From assembly GCA_937872165.1 (NCBI GenBank), contig CALMOR010000233.1, forward strand, positions 7,455 to 18,972: 11,518 nt of DNA. Reading direction: 5' to 3'. The DNA is from an uncultured Burkholderiales bacterium (GTDB lineage: Bacteria; Pseudomonadota; Gammaproteobacteria; Burkholderiales; Burkholderiaceae_D). The notes under the pieces are model-generated. The model searched no databases. It was not told the DNA's origin and worked only from the letters and a program-made list of their open reading frames with translations. Below, piece by piece: positions 5,694 to 11,518 of the stretch. A program made the position numbers and the translations under genes. The first letter of the stretch is position 1, and each line of letters opens with the position of its first letter.

Positions 5694-8044
5694 TCGGCCG
5701 GCAGCGGTCGGCTCATCAGGTATCCCTGCGCGAGATCGCAGCCCATCGCCCGCAGCTGCAGCAGGGACGCTTCGGTCTCGACGCCTTCGGCCACCACGTT
5801 CAGACCCATGTTGTGGCCGAGATCGATGGTCGAGCGGATGATCGTCGCGTCGCTCGGGTCCAGGGCCATGCCCATCACGAACGACTTGTCGATCTTCAGC
5901 TCGTCGACCTTCAGCCGTCGCAGATAGGCGAGCGACGAGTAGCCGGTGCCGAAGTCGTCGATCGAGATGCGACAGCCCTGCGCGTGCAGTCGATCGACGT
6001 TCTGCTGCGCGTGGCCCGGGTCGTCGAGGAGCGAGGTCTCGGTGATCTCGAGCACGATCCAGCCGGCCTCGCAGCGATGGAGATCGAGCAGCCGCGCGAC
6101 GAGGCCGGGGAAGTTCGGGTTCATCAGGTCGCGCGTCGAGATGTTGACCGAGACGTCGACGGCGAGGCCCGCGTCGCGCCACAGCTTCAGTTGTACCAGC
6201 GCATGCCGGAGGACCCATTCGGTGATGACCGAGATGTAGCCGGTCTGCTCGGCGAAGGGGATGAACTGGTCGGGAGCGACGAAGCCGCGCGTCGCGTGGA
6301 TCCAGCGCACCAGGCATTCGAGATGCAACGCGCCCGGCGAGACGAGGTCGATCTTCGGCTGGTAGTAGAGGACGAGTTCGTCGTGCTCGACGGCCTGGCG
6401 CAACTCGGTCATCAACGAAAGCCGCTCGAGGGAATCGCGGTCGAACCGCGGGTCGTAGATCGCATGGCCGGTGTTGGCGCGCTTGGCGAGATACATCGCG
6501 GAGTCGGCATGGCGCAGCAGCGTCACCATGTCGTCGCCGTGTTCCGGATAGGTCGCGATGCCGAAGCTCGCACTCGTGTCCACGAGGTGGCCGTCGATCG
6601 GGATCGGCCGTTCGAGACAGGTCTGCAGCTTGCGGATCACGCCCATCACGTCGCGCGCGTCCTCGGTCGGGAGCAACACGGCGAACTCGTCGCCGCCCAT
6701 GCGGGCGATCGTGTCCGACTGGCGCCGGATCACTTCCTGCAGGCGCTTGCCGACCTCGACGAGCAGCAGGTCGCCGCCGTGATGGCCGAGCGAGTCGTTG
6801 ACGTACTTGAAGCGGTCGAGGTCCATCATGACGACCGTCAGCGGTCGTTGCAGCCGGCGCGACGTCGCGATCGCCTGCTGCAGCCGATCGGAGAACAGCA
6901 CGCGATTCGGCAGGCCGGTCAACGCGTCGCGATACGCGAGGTCGAGGATGCGACGCTCGCGATCCGTGATGCGTTCGCGCATGTTGTCGAAGGCGAGGGC
7001 GAGCTCGCCGATCTCGTCGTTCTGACGGATGTCGAGCGGCCCGTCGTATTCGCCGCTGGCGATACGCCGGGCGAAGGCCGCGAGACGCTGCATCGGCTTG
7101 GCGATGCCGCGCGCGATCAGGAGGCTGCTCGCGAAGGCGAGCACGAACGCGAAGGCGGACACGGTCAACAGCTGCTGCCGCAGCGCCTTGAACGGCTTCA
7201 GCGCCTCCGCGAGCGGCCGCTGCAGGATCGCCACGACGCGCCCGTCGCCGGCGGTTCCCTCGGTGGAGACCAGCGTCATGAAGTCGGTGCCGTCGAGCGA
7301 GACGATGTGCGTGGACGTCGACTGGTCGAGCTCGCGGCTGGCGATCGTGTCGAGCAGGCGGGGTTGCAGCGCTTCGGGCAGCGTCGTGCCTTCGAGCCGC
7401 CAGCCCGCATCGTCGCGCCGGCTGACGAACGAGACCTGCAGGCCGGTCAGGGTCTGCAGGTCGCGGGCATCCTCGTCGTCGATCCGGAATCCCATCGCGA
7501 CCCAGGCGATCGGCAGCGGAGCGAGGACCGGCACGACCACGATCTGATAGAGGCCGCCGTCCATCCTCGCCATCGCCGACGCGGAGCCCTTGGCCTCGGC
7601 CACCGAGATCAGTCCGCCGAACGCGAAGGTGCGACCGGCCATGGTGTCGGTCAGCGTGTCGACGACGACCTTCTGGTCGAGACCGATCAGCAGCATCAGG
7701 TCGGCCCTGATGCGCGATCCATGATTGGCGAGGGCCGACATGATGGTCGCGCCGTCGCGGGTGCCGACCGCCTCGCGGAACGCGAAGTCCGACGACAGGA
7801 TGCGCGCGCCCTGGGCCAGTTGCTGGGCGTTCTGGTCGAGGACCCGGTTGAAGATGCGCTCGCCGACGACGAGTTCCTTCGCGAGGTGGTCCTCGGTGGT
7901 GGTCTCGCCCGAGAGGTCGACGATGAACAGCGACGCGACCTGGACCGCGCACAACAGCGCGACGAACGCGACGACGATGCGGGTCTGCAGTCCGCGCGCA
8001 TGGAAGACGTCGTCCAGCTTCGACCGGAGGGCCGCGAGCTTCAT
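5606..8044 (-). CDS. Membrane-bound GGDEF-EAL c-di-GMP enzyme with periplasmic sensor and HAMP
   Basis: An 812-residue bifunctional c-di-GMP protein. Order: cytoplasmic basic N terminus; transmembrane helix about 22-42; periplasmic sensor about 43-290 (double-Cache type, probably dCache_3); second helix about 292-311; HAMP 311-362; GGDEF domain about 363-530; EAL domain about 540-790. The cyclase site MGGDEF (449-454) is canonical, with an inhibitory-site RxxD (441-444) five residues upstream, so cyclase activity with product inhibition is expected. The phosphodiesterase motif reads ECL (576-578) instead of EAL, but Glu576, Asn634, Glu666/Glu669, IDDFGTG (695-701), LKIDKSF (716-722), VAEGVE (751-756) and Gln773 remain, so hydrolysis is also likely. 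The start is ATG 8044, overlapping the cupredoxin stop by four bases; a longer frame from 8140 lies inside that gene. It is the last gene of the globin-cupredoxin operon, so its sensor may monitor the same signal. Confidence 0.93.
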   Translation of the reverse strand: MKLAALRSKLDDVFHARGLQTRIVVAFVALLCAVQVASLFIVDLSGETTTEDHLAKELVVGERIFNRVLDQNAQQLAQGARILSSDFAFREAVGTRDGATIMSALANHGSRIRADLMLLIGLDQKVVVDTLTDTMAGRTFAFGGLISVAEAKGSASAMARMDGGLYQIVVVPVLAPLPIAWVAMGFRIDDEDARDLQTLTGLQVSFVSRRDDAGWRLEGTTLPEALQPRLLDTIASRELDQSTSTHIVSLDGTDFMTLVSTEGTAGDGRVVAILQRPLAEALKPFKALRQQLLTVSAFAFVLAFASSLLIARGIAKPMQRLAAFARRIASGEYDGPLDIRQNDEIGELALAFDNMRERITDRERRILDLAYRDALTGLPNRVLFSDRLQQAIATSRRLQRPLTVVMMDLDRFKYVNDSLGHHGGDLLLVEVGKRLQEVIRRQSDTIARMGGDEFAVLLPTEDARDVMGVIRKLQTCLERPIPIDGHLVDTSASFGIATYPEHGDDMVTLLRHADSAMYLAKRANTGHAIYDPRFDRDSLERLSLMTELRQAVEHDELVLYYQPKIDLVSPGALHLECLVRWIHATRGFVAPDQFIPFAEQTGYISVITEWVLRHALVQLKLWRDAGLAVDVSVNISTRDLMNPNFPGLVARLLDLHRCEAGWIVLEITETSLLDDPGHAQQNVDRLHAQGCRISIDDFGTGYSSLAYLRRLKVDELKIDKSFVMGMALDPSDATIIRSTIDLGHNMGLNVVAEGVETEASLLQLRAMGCDLAQGYLMSRPLPADQVTRWMVESTWVRPQQPCVVPPLAELVG

Positions 8045-8649
8045 GACGCCGGCTTCAGGTCGACGATCGTGTCGAGGGACGTGTCCGTGGTCACTGCGAC
8101 CGGCGTCGGTGTCGCCTGGGCGCTCATCCGCGGACTCCACACGGACACCTTGTATTCCCCGGGCGGCAGACCGTCGAGCCTGACGCGACCGCCTGCGACC
8201 GTCTTGCCGTAGAACGGCGTGTCGACCACCAGGACATAGGCGACCATGCGGTCGTGGATGTTGCAGCCGAGCGCCACGAGGCCGGCCTTGTCGAAGACGA
8301 CCGGCGTCGCCGGCAGCCCGGCGTAGAGCTTCAATTCGAATACCTTCGCCGGCGAGAACGAATAGACCTGATGACGGACCGTGTCGCGATTGGGGAAGGA
8401 CACCGAGCCGCCGGTCTCCACCACGGTCACGAGCGGCGTGAAGGCGAGATGTTCCTGCGCGATCTCCGCCATGACGGCCGCCTTCGTCGCGGCGACCGGC
8501 ACGGCCGGCACCGCGTACACCACCGCGTCCACGACCGGCATCGCCGCCCGATCGACGACCTGGACGGTCAGCGCCGCGGCCTCGGCGGCCTCGAGTCCGA
8601 TCGCCAGCGAAGGCAGGGCGACGAGAAGACCACGGAGGATCGGACCCAT
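8041..8649 (-). CDS. Exported cupredoxin-like protein ('methylamine utilization protein' type)
   Basis: A 202-residue protein with a signal peptide (hydrophobic residues 5-18, AEAAA cleavage region about 22-26), so periplasmic. The core is a plastocyanin-like domain: FPNRDTVRHQVYSF (85-98) supplies His93, and GCNIHDRM (128-135) supplies Cys129, His132 and Met135, a complete type 1 copper ligand set. C-x2-H-x2-M is the spacing of amicyanin, which fits the label used for relatives, but no methylamine dehydrogenase genes are present here. LTVQVVDRAAMPVVDAVVY (27-45) and GRVRLDGLPPGEYKVSVWSP (155-173) look like parts of a carboxypeptidase-regulatory-like beta domain flanking the copper domain. 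It lies 4 bases after the globin gene and overlaps the GGDEF-EAL start (ATGA). Likely role: periplasmic electron transfer or copper/redox sensing. Metal binding is inferred from ligands, not shown. Confidence 0.88.
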   Translation of the reverse strand: MGPILRGLLVALPSLAIGLEAAEAAALTVQVVDRAAMPVVDAVVYAVPAVPVAATKAAVMAEIAQEHLAFTPLVTVVETGGSVSFPNRDTVRHQVYSFSPAKVFELKLYAGLPATPVVFDKAGLVALGCNIHDRMVAYVLVVDTPFYGKTVAGGRVRLDGLPPGEYKVSVWSPRMSAQATPTPVAVTTDTSLDTIVDLKPAS

Positions 8650-8653
8650 GCGC

Positions 8654-9082
8654 TCAGCGCGAGACGACGTCGCGTTTCATCGGGGCGAGCAGGCGCAGCA
8701 GTTCGTTCTTCTCGCGCTCGCCGACATGGTGGTCCGCGAGCGCGATGCGCAGCTGCTCGACCATCGCGTAGAACTCGCGCTCGCCGATCCCGAGCCCCTG
8801 GTGCGCGAGCTTCATGTCGTCGCCCGTGTAGATGCAGCCGCCGCCCGTGACGGAGCAGACGTGCTGGACGAGCTTGGCTTCGAGCTTCGTCAGGTTGACG
8901 CCTTCGAACGAATGATTGACGGCCGGGTCGGCGGCGACGGCCGAGACCATCTCCTCGATCACCGCGCCCATCACCGGCTCGCCGCCCAGTCGTTCGAAGA
9001 GGCTCGGTTCTGCGACGGCTGCCGCGACCGGTCCTGCCCGGAGCAGGACCACGATCGCCAGCAGGGGGATGCGGGACTTCAT
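8654..9082 (-). CDS. Group 1 truncated globin with signal peptide
   Basis: A 142-residue truncated hemoglobin of the trHbN (group 1) family. SLFERLGGEPVMGAVIEEMV (27-46) is the N-terminal globin signature. YTGDDMKLAHQGLGI (85-99) carries the proximal heme ligand His94. The C-terminal LLRLLAPMKRDVV is typical. Residues 1-22 (MKSRIPLLAIVVLLRAGPVA) resemble a signal peptide, so the globin is probably exported, unlike most cytoplasmic trHbs. By alignment from memory to mycobacterial HbN, the distal B10 and E11 positions appear nonpolar (Val46, Leu71), as in several proteobacterial relatives; this would favour different O2/NO handling. ATG 9082 has GAAGG 10 bases upstream; the 52-residue extension from 9238 is not globin-like and spans the promoter region. 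It is first gene of the operon with the cupredoxin and GGDEF-EAL genes. The ligand (O2, NO or another) is unknown. Confidence 0.9.
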   Translation of the reverse strand: MKSRIPLLAIVVLLRAGPVAAAVAEPSLFERLGGEPVMGAVIEEMVSAVAADPAVNHSFEGVNLTKLEAKLVQHVCSVTGGGCIYTGDDMKLAHQGLGIGEREFYAMVEQLRIALADHHVGEREKNELLRLLAPMKRDVVSR

Positions 9083-9192
9083 AATTCGTCGACCTTCGGG
9101 TTGCGGACGGATCGTTTCGGCGGAAGGGGAGCGTTTCCGCGACGTGCACGATCCCAGCACTGCATCGGCAAGGGGGCGCGGAACTTGATGGC

Positions 9193-9224
9193 CGGTCCGG
9201 CGAATCGCATCGCCTCCCGGACCG
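9193..9224. repeat. 8-bp inverted repeat upstream of the DUF3034 gene
   Basis: CGGTCCGG (9193-9200) and CCGGACCG (9217-9224) are exact reverse complements separated by 16 bases. The 24-base centre-to-centre distance, a little over two helical turns, suits a dimeric regulator operator. As RNA it would form a leader hairpin ending 14 bases before the AGGAG ribosome-binding site. No regulator is identified. Confidence 0.5.
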
Positions 9225-9238
9225 CGTGACGACAGCAC

Positions 9239-9243
9239 AGGAG
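9239..9243 (+). promoter_or_regulatory. Ribosome-binding site fixing the TTG start of the DUF3034 gene
   Basis: AGGAG lies 5 bases before TTG at 9249-9251. With the signal peptide starting immediately after, this supports TTG initiation rather than a later ATG in the frame. Confidence 0.7.
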
Positions 9244-9248
9244 ACTTC

Positions 9249-10127
9249 TTGAAGACCTACGTCCTCCGCTCGAAGACGGTCGTTCCGGTCCTCGCGCTCG
9301 GCATCGCCCTCGGCTGCTGCGAGGCCGGCCGCGCGCAGGGGCGCATCCTCGCGACCGGCGGGGTGACCGAGATCGAAGGCGCCGCCGGCGGCGGCATCGT
9401 CCCGTGGGCGTTCATCGCGGGCTACGGCACCCGGGACGAGATCGGCGCGACGGTGTCGTACACCGATCTCGACCTCGACGACTTCCGCCTGCGGGCGGCC
9501 GCGATCGCGGTCGGCATCGGCGACCGTGTCGAGCTCTCGTTCGCCCGCCAGCGCTTCGACCTCGGCAGCACGGTGCCGGGCCGCTCCGTCCGGCAGGACG
9601 TCGTGGGCGCGAAGCTGCGCGTGGTCGGCGACGCCGTCTACGACCAGGACCTGTGGCTGCCGCAGGTCGCGCTCGGCGTGCAGTACAAGCGCAACGAGGA
9701 CTTCGACCTCGTGCCGAAGGCGCTCGGTGCGAAGCACGCCGGCGGCACCGATGTCTACGTGGCCGCGACCAAGCTCTTCCTCGCCGGGCTCGCGGGACGC
9801 AACGTGCTCGTCGACGGCACGCTCCGCGCGACCAGGGCCAACCAGCTCGGGCTGCTCGGCTTCGGCGGCGACCTGTCCGATCGCTATCGCGTCGTCTTCG
9901 AGGGCTCGATGGCCTTGTTCGTCACCGACCGGCTCGGTGTCGGCTACGAGTACCGCCAGAAGCCCAACAACCTCGGGGCCTTCCGCGAAGAGGCGTACCA
10001 GGACGTCTTCGTCGCGTGGCTGCCCAGCAAGCGCCTCGCGCTCACCGGTGCGTACGCGCGGCTCGGCACCGTCGCCGACCGGAAGCGGCAGGACGGGCTG
10101 TACCTGTCCGGACAGGCGAGTTTCTGA
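9249..10127 (+). CDS. DUF3034 family outer-membrane beta-barrel-like protein
   Basis: A 292-residue protein that resembles the DUF3034 family. MKTYVLRSKT with a hydrophobic run (11-23) and a cleavage region near GRAQ|G (27-31) form a signal peptide. The mature part alternates polar and hydrophobic residues in strands (for example EIGATVSYTDLDLDDFRLRA, LPQVALGVQYKR and LGVGYEYRQ) and ends in Phe292, the terminal aromatic recognised by the outer-membrane barrel assembly machinery. The family's function is unknown; a small outer-membrane barrel is the best reading. It starts at TTG 9249 with AGGAG 5 bases before it. It is divergent from the globin-cupredoxin-GGDEF/EAL operon, which suggests common control and an envelope role. 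The family name comes from recognition by eye and is less certain than the outer-membrane assignment. Confidence 0.8.
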   Translation: MKTYVLRSKTVVPVLALGIALGCCEAGRAQGRILATGGVTEIEGAAGGGIVPWAFIAGYGTRDEIGATVSYTDLDLDDFRLRAAAIAVGIGDRVELSFARQRFDLGSTVPGRSVRQDVVGAKLRVVGDAVYDQDLWLPQVALGVQYKRNEDFDLVPKALGAKHAGGTDVYVAATKLFLAGLAGRNVLVDGTLRATRANQLGLLGFGGDLSDRYRVVFEGSMALFVTDRLGVGYEYRQKPNNLGAFREEAYQDVFVAWLPSKRLALTGAYARLGTVADRKRQDGLYLSGQASF

Positions 10128-10149
10128 TGCGCCCGCCCGAAACGCGTCG

Positions 10150-11067
10150 ATGAAGCTGCCGTTCGCCGTCGCCTGCCTCGTGCTGATCCTCGTCCTCGTC
10201 GCCTTCCTGCTGTGGACGCCCGACCGCGATCGCGCCGCGCTCGAGGCCTTGTACCTGCGCTCGCCGTCCGACATGATCGAGGTCGCCGGCACACGCCTCG
10301 ACGTGCGCGACGACGGGCCGAAGGACGCGCCCGCCATCGTCCTGCTCCACGGCTTCGGGTCGAGCCTGCACACCTGGCAGACGTGGGCCGCGACGCTCGA
10401 GGCCGACCATCGCGTGGTCCGCTTCGACCTGCCCGGCTGCGGGCTCAGCCCGCCCGATCCGAGCGGCGACTACCGCGACGAACGCAGCGTCGCGGTCGTG
10501 ATCGCGCTGATGGATCGGCTCGGCATCGCGAAGGCCAGCGTGATCGGCAACTCGATGGGCGGCCGTATCGCGTGGACCTTCGCGGCCGAGCACCCCGAGC
10601 GCGTCGACCGGCTGGTGCTGATCTCGCCCGACGGCTTCGCGAGCCCGGGCTTCGAGTACGGCCGCAAGCCCGACATCCCGTCGACCGTCAAGCTGATGCG
10701 CTACGTGCTGCCGAAGCCGCTCGTGAAGATGAGCCTCGCGCCCGCCTATGCCGACCGGTCGGCGATGACCGACGCGCTGACCACGCGCTACTACGACCTG
10801 ATGCGCGCGCCCGGCGTGCGCGACGCGATGATCGCGCGGATGGAACAGTCGATCCGCTACGACCCGGTGCCGCGGCTGCGCACGATCCGCGCGCCGACGC
10901 TGGTCCTGTGGGGCGAGGAGGACCGCATGATCCCGTTCGCCAACGCAGCCGACTACGTCGCCGCGATCCCCGACGCGAGGCTGGTGTCGCTGCCCGGCGT
11001 CGGCCACCTGCCGCAGGAAGAGGCGCCCGTCCGGTCGCTCGACATCGTCGCCGGCTTCCTCCGCTAG
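10150..11067 (+). CDS. Membrane-anchored alpha/beta-fold hydrolase
   Basis: A 305-residue alpha/beta hydrolase. Residues 5-22 (FAVACLVLILVLVAFLLW) form one N-terminal transmembrane anchor or uncleaved signal, so the catalytic domain probably faces the periplasm. LLHGFGSS (65-72) is the oxyanion-hole motif. The nucleophile elbow GNSMGG (133-138) gives Ser135, WGEEDRMIP (254-262) gives Asp258, and GVGHLPQEE (283-291) gives His286, so the catalytic triad is complete. The serine nucleophile indicates an esterase, lipase or C-C hydrolase rather than a haloalkane dehalogenase or epoxide hydrolase, which use Asp. The substrate is unknown. ATG 10150 is 22 bases after the DUF3034 stop with no strong ribosome-binding site; an 8-codon frame (10127-10153) bridges the two genes and could couple translation. 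Confidence 0.88.
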   Translation: MKLPFAVACLVLILVLVAFLLWTPDRDRAALEALYLRSPSDMIEVAGTRLDVRDDGPKDAPAIVLLHGFGSSLHTWQTWAATLEADHRVVRFDLPGCGLSPPDPSGDYRDERSVAVVIALMDRLGIAKASVIGNSMGGRIAWTFAAEHPERVDRLVLISPDGFASPGFEYGRKPDIPSTVKLMRYVLPKPLVKMSLAPAYADRSAMTDALTTRYYDLMRAPGVRDAMIARMEQSIRYDPVPRLRTIRAPTLVLWGEEDRMIPFANAADYVAAIPDARLVSLPGVGHLPQEEAPVRSLDIVAGFLR

Positions 11068-11101
11068 CGACGACGGTTCAGTCGAGCGCCGACGCCGCGG
11101 C

Positions 11102-11518
11102 ATGCGCTGGACCGACGAAACTCGCGCTTCGCCCCGCAACCGTCGATCGCTTCCCATTCCTCGTTCCACCACCCGCCGCCGCGGCTCGCGCCCGCTCGAG
11201 ACGGACACCGCCGCCGTCGATGTCGAGGCCACGGCCGCCGTCGACGCCGGGGCCGAGGCCGACGCCGACGCCGACGCCGCCGGCCGGCCCGGCTTCGTCC
11301 GCGTGCGCGGCGCGCGCGAACACAACCTGCGCAACGTTGACGTCGACCTGCCGCGCGATGCGCTGGTCGTGTTCACCGGCGTCTCGGGTTCGGGCAAGTC
11401 GTCGCTCGCGTTCGGCACCCTCTACGCGGAAGCGCAGCGCCGCTACTTCGAGTCGGTCGCGCCGTACGCGCGTCGACTGATCGATCAGTGCGGCGTGCCG
11501 GACGTGGACGCCATCGAC
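11102..11518 (+). CDS. uvrA: UvrA-family excinuclease ATPase paralogue, N-terminal part (continues past window)
   Basis: The frame is open from ATG 11102 to the window edge (139 codons). GFVRVRGAREHNLRNVDVDL (64-83) is the UvrA start signature and FTGVSGSGKSSLAFGTLYAE (91-110) contains the Walker A of the first ABC domain, followed by AQRRYFESVAPYARR. UvrA proteins bind damaged DNA as dimers in nucleotide excision repair. The text after PYARR (LIDQCGVPDVDAID) departs from canonical UvrA (YARQFLQMMEKPDVD-type) and resembles the second-class UvrA paralogues of many proteobacteria, some linked to drug resistance rather than core repair. Before the conserved start are about 60 basic then Asp/Ala-rich residues, including three GAC-GCC repeats (11261-11278). 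No good ribosome-binding site precedes ATG 11102, yet no other ATG, GTG or TTG suits the frame before the conserved start, so the true start is uncertain. Confidence 0.85.
   Translation, partial: MRWTDETRASPRNRRSLPIPRSTTRRRGSRPLETDTAAVDVEATAAVDAGAEADADADAAGRPGFVRVRGAREHNLRNVDVDLPRDALVVFTGVSGSGKSSLAFGTLYAEAQRRYFESVAPYARRLIDQCGVPDVDAID

Larger units (their letters stand above)
9083..9248. promoter_or_regulatory. Divergent promoter region between the globin operon and the DUF3034 gene
   Basis: These 166 bases separate divergent starts, so they should contain promoters for both the globin-cupredoxin-GGDEF/EAL operon and the DUF3034 gene. They include an 8-bp inverted repeat (9193-9224) near the DUF3034 side. 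I could not identify convincing sigma-70 or sigma-54 boxes; a shared regulator site is plausible because the two units look functionally related. Confidence 0.45.

Noticed and set aside
5244..7952. A 902-codon minus-strand frame within the GGDEF-EAL gene
   Set aside because: It is a shifted reading of the same strand, rich in Arg/Pro/Ala, with no domain motifs; the true frame has canonical GGDEF and EAL-type motifs.
5423..8212. A 929-codon open frame antisense to the GGDEF-EAL and cupredoxin genes
   Set aside because: It mirrors real genes with recognisable domains, and its translation is Arg/Asp/Glu/His-rich without any fold signature. High third-position G/C removes stops from the antisense frame.
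8041..8649. A methylamine oxidation locus based on the cupredoxin
   Set aside because: No methylamine dehydrogenase subunits or other mau genes are present; only the family label and copper-loop spacing resemble amicyanin.
10150..11067. Haloalkane dehalogenase or epoxide hydrolase for the alpha/beta hydrolase
   Set aside because: Those enzymes use an aspartate nucleophile; here the elbow is GNSMGG with serine.

Overview
This window is G+C-rich chromosomal DNA (well above 60% by eye) with strong G/C bias at third codon positions. Protein families and layout suggest a betaproteobacterium, most likely of the Burkholderiales or Rhodocyclales type. Supporting families are DUF1348, a DUF3034 outer-membrane protein, a CrgA-like LysR regulator, a group 1 truncated globin beside a 'methylamine utilization'-type cupredoxin, and a second-class UvrA. 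Genus cannot be settled from the sequence alone. No tRNA, rRNA, CRISPR array, insertion sequence or phage gene was seen.

Layout. (1) The 3' tail of an unidentified gene ends at 103. After about 240 gene-free bases and a tight hairpin comes a small DUF3311 membrane protein (381-557), overlapping by one base a sodium:solute symporter (557-2050), a classical two-gene transporter unit. (2) A convergent junction with a perfect 14-bp palindrome (2073-2086) leads to a minus-strand pair: an AhpD/carboxymuconolactone decarboxylase-like thiol protein (2587-3138) followed by a DUF1348 NTF2-like protein (2088-2552). (3) Divergent from that pair is a plus-strand run: a LysR regulator (3240-4142), a DUF71/COG2102 PP-loop ATPase (4139-4819) and a BtuF-like cobalamin-binding protein (4816-5693). 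Their start and stop codons overlap by 4 bases each. The BtuF-like reading frame is broken by one missing G near 5289. (4) A minus-strand operon reads from 9082 down to 5606: a signal-peptide-bearing truncated globin, an exported cupredoxin-like protein, and an inner-membrane GGDEF-EAL protein with a periplasmic sensor. The genes are separated by +4 and -4 bases. (5) Divergent from this operon is a TTG-started DUF3034 outer-membrane protein (9249-10127), then a membrane-anchored alpha/beta hydrolase (10150-11067) and the 5' end of a UvrA paralogue (11102 to the window edge).

How the parts may work together. The DUF71/BtuF-like pair fits a published comparative-genomic prediction that bacterial DUF71 proteins act in cobalamin (B12) salvage. 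Here the binding protein has no export signal, so an intracellular corrinoid role is plausible. The globin, cupredoxin and c-di-GMP enzyme, with a divergent outer-membrane protein, look like one envelope module: a heme protein and a copper-type protein outside the inner membrane, and a transmembrane c-di-GMP switch that could respond to their redox or ligand state. This is the best candidate for an undescribed system in the window, but the functional link is inference from gene order and predicted location. The LysR regulator probably controls the divergent AhpD-like/DUF1348 pair and may also regulate itself.
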